From NCBI GenBank assembly GCA_943329105.2, contig CALQCP020000182.1, positions 1 to 5,187 of the forward strand: a DNA stretch of 5,187 bases, written 5' to 3'. Each line of letters opens with the position of its first letter. The first letter of the stretch is position 1. This stretch comes from Chitinophaga pinensis (lineage in GTDB: Bacteria; Planctomycetota; Phycisphaerae; Phycisphaerales; SM1A02). Shown in pieces: positions 1 through 5,187 of this stretch. Both the position numbers and the translations under genes were made by a program. The notes beneath the pieces were generated by a model that searched no databases, had not been told where the DNA came from, and was given only the letters and a program-made list of their open reading frames with translations.

Positions 1-1557
1 CGTGACTACGGCTGGGTCCGGCATCGCCTCAATCAATGTCGCCCAGGCGGGCACTGTGACCCCTGAATACTGACAGGCGCCCCAGTTCGAAAGCAGCCTG
101 CCAAGGTCCGCCCCGTCAACCCGCCCATCGACATTGATGTCCGACGCTTGTGAGTATGGCACTGACGTAGTGAGCCCCCAGTACGCGAGCAGGGTTCCGA
201 GATCCGCTCCGTTAACGATGCCATCCGTGACAATGTCGCCAACACATCGACATGCGCCAAGCTCAGGGTGCGTCGCGCATTCGCAGATGTCTGGAATGCC
301 GTTGGTGTTCGTGTCGGCGAGTTGGCCGGAGACGAGCTGACCGTAGTCGACGATGCCGTCGGAGTTGCAGTCGGCGGACCATTCGATGACTGAGGCAAAC
401 TGCGAAGCTTCTGCGTAGTCCTGCCATGTTCCTTGGTACGGCGAGGGTTCCATGCTGACGATCATTCGACAGTTGTCTTCTTCATATGGAGGGTAGTTGT
501 TCGGCTCCGATGGCAACCAATTTCGGTAAGTCGACCCGGCCCCATCAATCCAGCTCCATCCCTGATCGGGTTCTCCGCCGATGGGATCCTGGATGAGACC
601 TATCCAAATTGTTCGGTCGAACGGACCGGGTTCGATGGCGTGCACCAAGTTCCAGACGAATTGATTTTCTGTCAAATCGGCGATGCAGACAACGCTCGCG
701 CCGCGAGAAACTGCTCGCTGTTGGTGCCACGTGAATGATTGCAAGTCCGGAACGTGCTGGTACCAATGCCCATTCCCCCCATCCTCCACCCGCCACTGAA
801 CCGGATAACTCCCAACGGTGCATTGCACGCCCTGATCGCAGCAATCCGGAATGTCGTTCCCGTTGTAATCGGGCAGCGTTCCAGCTTCGAGTTGAAGGTA
901 GTCAGCAACACTATCTCCATTGCAGTCCGGCGCGTAAATCTGAATCATGAGTTCACCGCAACCATCGGCGGCACACCCATCAATCGGATCGAGTCGAAAG
1001 TCAAGTTGTTGAACAGAAGCTAGTTCTATAGTTGCATTGATGGTCGGCACGCTCCCGTAGTACGTGGTCCATGATCGCACTACGTGCGAATCCGCGAGGA
1101 CGTCAACGCGCAGTGCACTCGTATTCGGGCCGCCAAGAATTGCGCTGATTTCCGCAATGATTGGGGTGGAGCGAGACGCCATCCAGCGACGAGTTGGTCG
1201 CTGAAGGCCCGCTTGCGGGGTGTCACACCCATAGGCCTGATTTGTGTGGCTCCATGTTCGATGAATCATGCAGAACGATCCACCGAACCCTGCGATTGGC
1301 TCTGGGCACCACGCATAGGCACCATTGTCCGGGGTCGCGTTGTACGGCGTGAAGTACGGAATCGGTAGCAATGCCGTTCCTTCGCCACGATCGAACAGGT
1401 ACCACCACCCACCTTGCCCTTGCACTCCACTGAACTGCGCTTGCGAATCCGCAACGGCTACATATCCGGGTGGGGCGGCGTTGGCGGACATTGACAAGGC
1501 GGTTGCTCCCGCCGCTGCTCCGAGCAATGCTGCCGCCGCCGTGGTCTGGATCTTCAT
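1..1557 (-). CDS. Secreted C-type lectin / dockerin-repeat protein (3' end beyond window)
   Basis: I read this frame codon by codon: it is open from the ATG at 1557 to the left edge, 519 codons with no stop. Residues 1-27 are a Sec signal peptide (M-K-I-Q, an alanine/leucine-rich core, A-N-A cleavage site). Residues about 35-205 look like a beta-sandwich common in planctomycete surface proteins (RPTRRW at 120-125, LDFRLDP at 185-191). Calcium-loop-like D-x-N-x-D-x-x-x-D motifs lie at 211-219 and 396-404. Residues about 262-393 are a C-type lectin domain: WIGL at 318-321, E-P-N at 351-353, EDNC ending at C363, and WQD at 378-380 in place of the usual WND. Two dockerin-like repeats follow (441-457, 473-489), each ending in W-G. 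Likely role: exported, calcium-dependent carbohydrate or surface binding. Domain families are recognised by motif; the ligand is unknown. A GGAAG seven bases upstream supports this start, although the frame is also open further upstream. Confidence 0.85.
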   Translation of the reverse strand, partial: MKIQTTAAAALLGAAAGATALSMSANAAPPGYVAVADSQAQFSGVQGQGGWWYLFDRGEGTALLPIPYFTPYNATPDNGAYAWCPEPIAGFGGSFCMIHRTWSHTNQAYGCDTPQAGLQRPTRRWMASRSTPIIAEISAILGGPNTSALRVDVLADSHVVRSWTTYYGSVPTINATIELASVQQLDFRLDPIDGCAADGCGELMIQIYAPDCNGDSVADYLQLEAGTLPDYNGNDIPDCCDQGVQCTVGSYPVQWRVEDGGNGHWYQHVPDLQSFTWHQQRAVSRGASVVCIADLTENQFVWNLVHAIEPGPFDRTIWIGLIQDPIGGEPDQGWSWIDGAGSTYRNWLPSEPNNYPPYEEDNCRMIVSMEPSPYQGTWQDYAEASQFASVIEWSADCNSDGIVDYGQLVSGQLADTNTNGIPDICECATHPELGACRCVGDIVTDGIVNGADLGTLLAYWGLTTSVPYSQASDINVDGRVDGADLGRLLSNWGACQYSGVTVPAWATLIEAMPDPAVVT

Positions 1558-1905
1558 ATGTGAACTTCCGTTACTGCTGTTGAAATCGCCCGGGCCTGAA
1601 TTGGGAGTGCGCTCCCCGGCGATTAAGGCGCCATCAGCCCCCGCGTGCACGGGAATCTCCCGAGAATCTCTATTTCCTGCCCCCGACCACCACGCCGCGG
1701 CCGCTACCACCGTAAGCGCAGTGCCGCCGGCCACCCAGCGCACCCCGCCGCGAGCGTTCGGCTGCTCGTGCCCAATCTCGCCAGCCTCCGCGCCCTCCAC
1801 CCCCTGCCCCTCGCCATCCGCCTCATCAACCACCCCCATCGCGCGCGCCGCCTGTTCGGCGGTCCACTGCTCCGGCGTGCATCGTGATGGACTGGCTTCG
1901 ATCAT
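1558..1905 (-). CDS. In-frame upstream module with one membrane segment (separate gene or N-terminal extension)
   Basis: The frame that encodes the lectin protein stays open to a stop at 1936-1938. Its first ATG is at 1905, giving 116 codons before the lectin ATG. Residues 1-54 are polar and acidic (many E, D, G, A). Residues 55-73 form one hydrophobic segment (V-R-W-V-A-G-G-T-A-L-T-V-V, then alanines and W-W), followed by about 40 polar residues rich in G, S and N. Codons up to the membrane segment look coding, with G-rich first and G/C-rich third positions. A GGTGA four bases before the ATG is a weak ribosome site. The layout (short inside part, one membrane pass, polar outside part) recalls single-pass anti-sigma or membrane-anchored regulators, but I see no zinc or anti-sigma motif and recognise no family. 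It has no stop of its own, so it may be an N-terminal extension, a fused gene or untranslated leader. Confidence 0.4.
1565..1569 (-). promoter_or_regulatory. Ribosome binding site for the lectin gene
   Basis: GGAAG on the minus strand sits 7 bases before the ATG at 1557. It matters because the same reading frame is open upstream. With the signal peptide that follows, it favours 1557 as a genuine start over translation only from 1905. Confidence 0.5.
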
Positions 1906-1963
1906 CGTTTCACCATCAAGGCGCGAACGGGTCCCTCATGCGCGGAAATCACCGCTGAACTTC

Positions 1964-1977
1964 CGCCGATTTCGGCG
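1964..1977. repeat. Short perfect inverted repeat, possible operator
   Basis: CGCCGA, two T bases, then TCGGCG: a perfect dyad of 6-base arms with a 2-base centre. The loop is too short for a good hairpin, but the shape would suit a dimeric DNA-binding protein. It lies about 95 bases before vapB. VapB antitoxins usually autoregulate by binding inverted repeats, but such a dyad also arises by chance in GC-rich DNA. Confidence 0.2.
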
Positions 1978-2056
1978 TGCCGTTCCGCAAGCGTGCCATG
2001 ATGCCATGCCGCACCGCATCGTGCGTCGGAGAAGGGAAAGGAAAATGCACGCATTC

Positions 2057-2061
2057 GAGGG
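2057..2061 (+). promoter_or_regulatory. Ribosome binding site for vapB
   Basis: GAGGG lies 8 bases before the ATG at 2070, a normal spacing. It favours 2070 over the ATG at 2076 and over the earlier in-frame GTG at 1977. Confidence 0.5.
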
Positions 2062-2069
2062 TTACACTC

Positions 2070-2306
2070 ATGATCATGGAAGTTCGGATCCAACTCGACG
2101 AGAAGGACATGAAGAGCGCACAGGCACTGTCCGGGATCAGCGACCCGGCAGCCTTGGTGCTGCACGTCCTGCGGGAATACGTCCAATTCCGGAGTCGCCA
2201 AGAAATCCTCGGCATGGAGGGGTCGGATCCGGAGGCCAAAGCCCCGCCGCGCCGCAAGCCCCCGGAATTCCGAAACGAGGAGCCGCGGACCGACCCGAAC
2301 GCGTGA
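2070..2306 (+). CDS. vapB: VapB-family type II antitoxin
   Basis: A 78-residue protein. Residues 3-10 (MEVRIQLD) form the N-terminal beta strand typical of VapB DNA-binding domains. Two helices follow (about 11-21 and 25-43), with the family pattern of an aliphatic-rich helix then R-x-R-Q-E-I-L-x-M-x-G (residues 41-51), the usual end of the dimerisation/DNA-binding part. The tail (52-78) is rich in proline, charged and probably disordered, as expected of the part that wraps and inhibits the toxin. VapB antitoxins repress their own operon and neutralise the VapC ribonuclease. The stop TGA overlaps a GTG start of the following vapC remnant as GTGA, the classic coupling of a vapBC pair. Start 2070 is chosen from the GAGGG upstream; 2076 is also possible. 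It lies opposite to all neighbouring genes, which suggests acquisition or rearrangement. The toxin is broken, so the antitoxin may be an orphan. Confidence 0.75.
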   Translation: MIMEVRIQLDEKDMKSAQALSGISDPAALVLHVLREYVQFRSRQEILGMEGSDPEAKAPPRRKPPEFRNEEPRTDPNA

Positions 2307-2385
2307 ACGCCGGGACTATTGCTGCACAAGGTCGCCCATGGGTTCTTGCGGATACCAACGCATGGATCGATTTCATCCGTGACCG
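2303..2385 (+). pseudogene. vapC: Truncated VapC PIN-domain toxin, N-terminal fragment
   Basis: A GTG overlapping the vapB stop opens a frame whose residues 14-25 read VLADTNAWIDFI, the first strand and helix of a PIN domain with the first catalytic aspartate (D17). VapC toxins are PIN ribonucleases of about 130 residues that need three or four acidic residues spread along the chain. After about 28 codons the PIN-like sequence ends, and the DNA is then the 3' end of the sigma gene on the other strand (stop at 2386-2388). I looked for the later PIN motifs in the downstream plus frames and did not see them. The remaining acidic residues are absent, so the toxin should be inactive. The frame itself runs on antisense to the sigma and prpD genes until 3394, so a stop-less fusion polypeptide is possible on paper. 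I cannot exclude that the end of homology lies a few codons either side of 2385. Confidence 0.6.
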
Positions 2386-3111
2386 CTATCCCCCCGACAC
2401 CAACCGCTGCACCTCGATCACCGTCGCCTCCATCTCGCCCGCCGGCACGCCCTCGGCGCGCAGCAACTCGGCGACCGCCTCGCGCAACATCGCGCCGACG
2501 CGGCGTGTGGCGTTCGCGCACTGTTGCACGGTGCGCCCCGTGCGCGGGCCGATCACTGCGTACGGCAACCCCTCGCTCACGTGCAGCCGGAACACCTCGT
2601 ATTCATCAAGGAGACCGCGCTCGTCACACTCCGCGTGCGCCACGCGGTGCGCTTCGTTCACCAACTCGAGCGCCCACGCGCGGTCGAACGCATGTACGCC
2701 GTCACGGTCATCCATCGGCTCAGCGCCCGCGGCAGTCGCCGCATCAAGCGAGGTGCGCTCCCGGTTGCGCCGCGAATCCGTGCGCAGCGTTCGCCCATGG
2801 AACGCCATTCCGTGCATGAGCCAGCGCCGCAACTGCAAGCCGCTTGTGCGCCACTTGAGCAATGAGTCCGGCGTCGCCAACATATGCGCAAAGAAGCCAG
2901 CGACCAGTTCGTCCGGCTCACCAAGCTCACGCAGCGCGGACCCCACCACGTATGCACGCAGTGGTTCGCGATACCGCTCCATCAAGTACGTGGCAACCGA
3001 CCGATGCGCCGTCCGCGCCGCCGGACCATCCGGCGTCGCACCCTCAATGATCGTCAACTGCGTGCCGATCCATGTGGCGTGCGTGCTAGGGAAATGGTCA
3101 ATGGATGGCAT
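2386..3111 (-). CDS. Planctomycete-type ECF-like RNA polymerase sigma factor
   Basis: A 241-residue protein that should direct RNA polymerase to a set of promoters. The start matches the family (F-P-S-T-H-A-T-W at 7-14). The sigma region 2 equivalent is about 35-110, with a core helix containing ELVAGFFAHML (68-78), the counterpart of the D-L-T-Q-G-F-F-x-x-L-L motif. An arginine-rich stretch follows (95-119, with R-x-L-R-T-D-S-R-R-N-R-E-R). FDRAWALEL at 142-150 is a typical linker motif of this group. Region 4, the -35-binding helix-turn-helix, is about 180-215 (LPYAVIG, then RTVQQCANATRRV) and is rather divergent. An in-frame stop lies just upstream at 3121-3123, so 3111 is the only plausible ATG; no strong Shine-Dalgarno precedes it. 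It starts 44 bases after prpD on the same strand and could be its operon partner. No anti-sigma gene is clearly present. Family call is fairly firm, the regulon unknown. Confidence 0.75.
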   Translation of the reverse strand: MPSIDHFPSTHATWIGTQLTIIEGATPDGPAARTAHRSVATYLMERYREPLRAYVVGSALRELGEPDELVAGFFAHMLATPDSLLKWRTSGLQLRRWLMHGMAFHGRTLRTDSRRNRERTSLDAATAAGAEPMDDRDGVHAFDRAWALELVNEAHRVAHAECDERGLLDEYEVFRLHVSEGLPYAVIGPRTGRTVQQCANATRRVGAMLREAVAELLRAEGVPAGEMEATVIEVQRLVSGG

Positions 3112-3155
3112 GGTGCTATCTCAGAACCGCAGAAATCCCACCCACCCCAACCACC

Positions 3156-4691
3156 TCACTCAAACTTCCCGCGGCTCACAATCCGGAAGTCGTACACCTC
3201 CGCCAACTGCTTCGCGTCCAACTTCTCAATGGCGTTCAACTTCGCCACCAGCGGCTTCGGATCATCCATCGCAAGCGCGCCAAGCCGCTCGAATTTGTTC
3301 GCCAAGATGTCCTTCAAATTCGCACTCGCATTCCGCGCATGACCACTCGGGTACATCACGAAACCACTATCAAGCGTCCTTCCATCCGTCGTAGTAATCA
3401 CCACGCTCGTTGGAATGCCGTCCGGATAGTTGCGGTCGTACTCCGCGCCGCCATGCTCGAACGTCATCTTCTCCATGAACGCGCGCGTGGTCTTGTTCAC
3501 GATCGCCGCTGGGTCATAGTCATACGGCGCCAAGAACAGCGTCTTCCACATGGCATCGTTGCCGTCAGCAATCTTGCCAGTCTTCATTTCCGCGGCCTTC
3601 TCAACAGCCTTACGCAGCAGCGTTCCCACGATGTACACCATCGAATGGTCCGCACTCTGCCGCGTCTTTGGATCGCGCTTGGCTGGATCGCCAATGATGC
3701 CAAATGCCGGCTCGTACGCCACAATCTTGATGCCCTTGATCAGCCCCGGATTCTCCAAGATCTCCGGATGCTTGCGCATCAAATCGATCATGCCCTGCAG
3801 CGCGCCCGCACTCTGGTGCTCATACAACCCAAGCTTGAAGTGCATGCCCATCACTGCAAAGTCATCGCCCGTGGTACTCAACACCAACGGGAACGGACTG
3901 TCGCCCGAAGTCTTCTCAAACTGCCGGAACATGCTCTCTGGATTACGGAAGATGTCCTTCGGTCCAATGAATCCGCGCATCGAACGCATCATGCTGAGCA
4001 CCGCCACTTCAGTACTGATCGCCGCGCTCGCGCCCTTGGAATCACTGAGCTGCTTGCCAGCGCGAATGGCGCGCCACGGAATGTAATGCGCAACCACCAT
4101 GCCAATGGCGCTTTCAATCTGTTCCGGCGTCGCGCCCATCATGGCACCCCACGTGGCCGCACTGGCAATCGCGCCGTGCACCACATGGTCAATCTTGTAG
4201 GTCTTGAGACTGAACACCTCCGCAAGGCGTCCACGAATCTCGTCCGAAAGCATCATGCCGCGCAGCGCCGCAGCGCCATCAAGGCCCTTCATCTGCGCCG
4301 CAGCAATCGCCACTGGGTAGAAATCATTGTGCCCAAACTCGCCAGCAATGAAGCCAAGTTCCTTGCGGAATCCAAAGTTGGTGCCGTTGGAATCCCATTC
4401 GCGCACCGCGCTGCTATTCGCAACGATCGCCTTCTCCGGCGCAACCTTCACGGTGCTTCCAAAGAACGGAACGCCGTGCGCGTTTGGATATTCCAGCGCC
4501 TCTTCGCGCAGGACCACCGGCGCGTTTGCGCACAGAGCCACCGCGCTGATGCCGCACAACACGCTGTCCGTATGAAAGAGCTTGGTGCGCTCTTGCACCG
4601 ACTCCGAAGGCGCAGCACTCCGCATGAATTCGCAGGCGTACTTACCGAGTTCGAGCGCTTGATTGCAGTTGGGCTTCAGTTCAACGGACAT
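3156..4691 (-). CDS. prpD: MmgE/PrpD family protein, probable 2-methylcitrate dehydratase
   Basis: A 511-residue cytoplasmic protein, slightly longer than typical members (about 450-485). PrpD dehydrates 2-methylcitrate to 2-methyl-cis-aconitate in the methylcitrate cycle, which oxidises propionyl-CoA. Family landmarks: the helical domain has REWDSN (97-102) and GEFGHNDFYPVAIAAAQ (117-133), then a region with SDSKGASAA (216-224). The lid domain has the family motif TRQSADHSMVY (343-353). Near the end come YPDGIPTSVVI (422-432), DGRTL and YPSGHARN (447-454). The start is firm: GAGGAG lies six bases before the ATG. Upstream, 123 bases away, is a MeaB-like GTPase, also of propionate metabolism, which supports the assignment. 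The same fold includes cis-aconitate decarboxylase and other MmgE enzymes, so the substrate is inferred. No prpB or prpC gene lies in the window. Confidence 0.85.
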   Translation of the reverse strand: MSVELKPNCNQALELGKYACEFMRSAAPSESVQERTKLFHTDSVLCGISAVALCANAPVVLREEALEYPNAHGVPFFGSTVKVAPEKAIVANSSAVREWDSNGTNFGFRKELGFIAGEFGHNDFYPVAIAAAQMKGLDGAAALRGMMLSDEIRGRLAEVFSLKTYKIDHVVHGAIASAATWGAMMGATPEQIESAIGMVVAHYIPWRAIRAGKQLSDSKGASAAISTEVAVLSMMRSMRGFIGPKDIFRNPESMFRQFEKTSGDSPFPLVLSTTGDDFAVMGMHFKLGLYEHQSAGALQGMIDLMRKHPEILENPGLIKGIKIVAYEPAFGIIGDPAKRDPKTRQSADHSMVYIVGTLLRKAVEKAAEMKTGKIADGNDAMWKTLFLAPYDYDPAAIVNKTTRAFMEKMTFEHGGAEYDRNYPDGIPTSVVITTTDGRTLDSGFVMYPSGHARNASANLKDILANKFERLGALAMDDPKPLVAKLNAIEKLDAKQLAEVYDFRIVSRGKFE

Positions 4692-4814
4692 GGAAATCTC
4701 CTCAAATCAGGTAGCGGGGTAACGAGCAGCACGCGCGCGGATCGGTCCGCCGCGAGCGCCACAGTGTAGAGAGTTTGGGTGCGCGGATGACCCTCCGGCA
4801 ATCACGCCGCGCAG
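4692..4814 (-). other. Intergenic gap between meaB-like gene and prpD
   Basis: 123 bases hold the prpD ribosome site. TACACT (minus strand, 4763-4768) could be a -10 box, but I see no good -35 at 16-18 bases. A prpD promoter here is possible and read-through from the meaB-like gene is equally possible. The frame after the meaB stop does not continue MeaB-like sequence. Confidence 0.35.
4698..4703 (-). promoter_or_regulatory. Strong ribosome binding site for prpD
   Basis: GAGGAG on the minus strand, 6 bases before the ATG at 4691. It is the best Shine-Dalgarno in the window and fixes the prpD start. Confidence 0.75.
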
Positions 4815-5187
4815 TTACTTCAACAGCGCATCGAGCAGCTCGACCACGCCCTTGCCCTCGGTGGCAATGGTTTCCAGAATCGGGCGGCCGCCAGCAATGT
4901 CAAGCAGTTCACGCACCAGTTTGGCCTCACCCGCGTGATCGGCCTTATTGGCAACAAAGAGGTCAGCAATCTCCAGAATGCCCGCCTTGTCCATCTGCAC
5001 GGAATCGCCCATGCCTGGCACCACCACTACCGCGGTGAGGTCAACATGCTGACGGATTGCAACATCATTCTGACCAGCGCCCACGGTTTCAATGATCAGC
5101 GTGTCGAAGCCCGCCGCGCCGATCAAGCCGATGATTTCCGGCAAGCTGCGGTAGTCCTCGCCAACAATCGCCAGCGATCGATAGAAC
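4815..5187 (-). CDS. meaB: MeaB/ArgK-type P-loop GTPase, C-terminal part (5' end beyond window)
   Basis: The last 123 codons of a gene entering from the right edge. MeaB is a G3E-type GTPase that loads and protects the B12 cofactor of methylmalonyl-CoA mutase. Visible motifs: FDTLIIETVGAGQ (the ETVGxGQ switch, with E to Q encoded at 5070-5090), VVVVPGMGDSVQ, KAGILEIADLFVANKAD (the N-K-A-D guanine-specificity motif at 4938-4949), and a final T-I-A-T-E-G-K-G segment, the usual G5 area. The Walker A region is outside the window. The protein ends ten residues after that segment (V-V-E-L-L-D-A-L-L-K), whereas well-studied MeaB proteins continue with a C-terminal dimerisation arm. The stretch before the switch (RSLAIVGEDYRSL) also differs from the glycine-rich T-L-G-G type sequence of classical MeaB. 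It may be a shorter subfamily. Its neighbour prpD fits propionyl-CoA metabolism. Confidence 0.8.
   Translation of the reverse strand, partial: FYRSLAIVGEDYRSLPEIIGLIGAAGFDTLIIETVGAGQNDVAIRQHVDLTAVVVVPGMGDSVQMDKAGILEIADLFVANKADHAGEAKLVRELLDIAGGRPILETIATEGKGVVELLDALLK

Larger units (their letters stand above)
1906..2069. other. Divergent intergenic region between membrane/lectin frame and vapB
   Basis: This 164-base gap separates leftward and rightward genes and should hold both promoters. I see no convincing -35/-10 pair. It contains a perfect 6-base inverted repeat, CGCCGA-TT-TCGGCG, at 1964-1977. The sequence TACACT at 2063-2068 resembles a -10 box and lies directly before the vapB starts. 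Open frames crossing the region look like shadows. Confidence 0.4.

Noticed and set aside
1977..2069. Earlier GTG start for vapB adding 31 residues
   Set aside because: The extension is not VapB-like (cysteine- and arginine-rich), whereas the ATG at 2070 has a well-spaced GAGGG and begins right at the conserved first strand.
1902..2201. Minus-strand frame of 99 codons whose stop overlaps the ATG at 1905 (ATGA)
   Set aside because: The overlap looks like operon coupling, but the frame is antisense to vapB, is rich in H and C, and shows no domain.
2380..2395. Run of C residues at the vapC/sigma junction as an insertion scar or target-site repeat
   Set aside because: I found no matching flanking direct repeat or terminal inverted repeats, so no mobile element can be supported.
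1949..2521. Minus-strand frame of 190 codons
   Set aside because: It overlaps the sigma gene 3' end in another frame and is antisense to vapB; composition is arginine/glycine-rich and not protein-like.
3112..3155. Possible terminator between prpD and sigma
   Set aside because: The gap is G-rich on the coding strand but forms no clear stem-loop with a T tract.
1325..3394. A 689-codon plus-strand open frame
   Set aside because: Its product is low-complexity (R, S, P, A-rich) with no domain, and it lies antisense to the lectin, membrane, sigma and prpD frames. Only the short stretch 2303-2385 in this frame is meaningful, as the vapC fragment.
4763..4768. TACACT as a prpD -10 box, with the same hexamer before vapB (2063-2068)
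   Set aside because: No matching -35 at normal spacing in either place; a shared hexamer in two short gaps is weak evidence.
3105..4769. A 554-codon plus-strand open frame
   Set aside because: It is the antisense shadow of prpD: arginine/histidine-rich with no recognisable domain, while the minus frame gives a full MmgE/PrpD protein.

Overview
The window looks like a chromosomal segment of a planctomycete, most likely of the Phycisphaerae type. Three things point there. A secreted protein carries tandem dockerin-like repeats of the form D-x-N-x-D-G-x-V-D-G-A-D-L-G followed by L-L-x-x-W-G. There is a divergent sigma factor of the kind common in Planctomycetes (F-P-x-T...W start, G-F-F-A-x-[ML]-L motif, F-D-R-x-W-A). 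Codons are GC-rich with G/C at third positions. This is recognition from memory, not a database result.

Layout on the minus strand, read right to left. (1) 5186-4815: the C-terminal part of a MeaB/ArgK-type GTPase, running off the right edge. (2) 4691-3156: a complete MmgE/PrpD-family protein, probably 2-methylcitrate dehydratase, with a strong Shine-Dalgarno. (3) 3111-2386: a planctomycete ECF-like sigma factor starting 44 bases after prpD. (4) 1905-1558: an open frame encoding an acidic stretch and one membrane segment. It runs without a stop into (5) 1557-1, a secreted modular protein with signal peptide, beta-sandwich-like region, C-type lectin domain with an E-P-N motif and two dockerin-like repeats. 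That protein runs off the left edge.

On the plus strand, between the sigma gene and the membrane/lectin frame, lies a small toxin-antitoxin remnant. It has a complete VapB-like antitoxin (2070-2306) and then, with a GTGA overlap, only the first 28 or so codons of a VapC PIN-domain toxin (2303-2385). The PIN homology stops exactly where the oppositely oriented sigma gene ends, so the toxin is truncated.

How the parts may work together: MeaB (chaperone GTPase of methylmalonyl-CoA mutase) and PrpD both belong to propionate/propionyl-CoA metabolism. The sigma factor may be co-transcribed with them. It could also control the surface-protein gene to its left, with the vapBC remnant lying between the two. 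The lectin protein is probably exported and calcium-dependent. The most interesting points are the decapitated vapBC locus abutting a sigma gene, the unbroken frame joining a membrane module to an exported lectin, and the short MeaB lacking a C-terminal arm. I found no RNA gene, CRISPR array, insertion sequence or convincing terminator.
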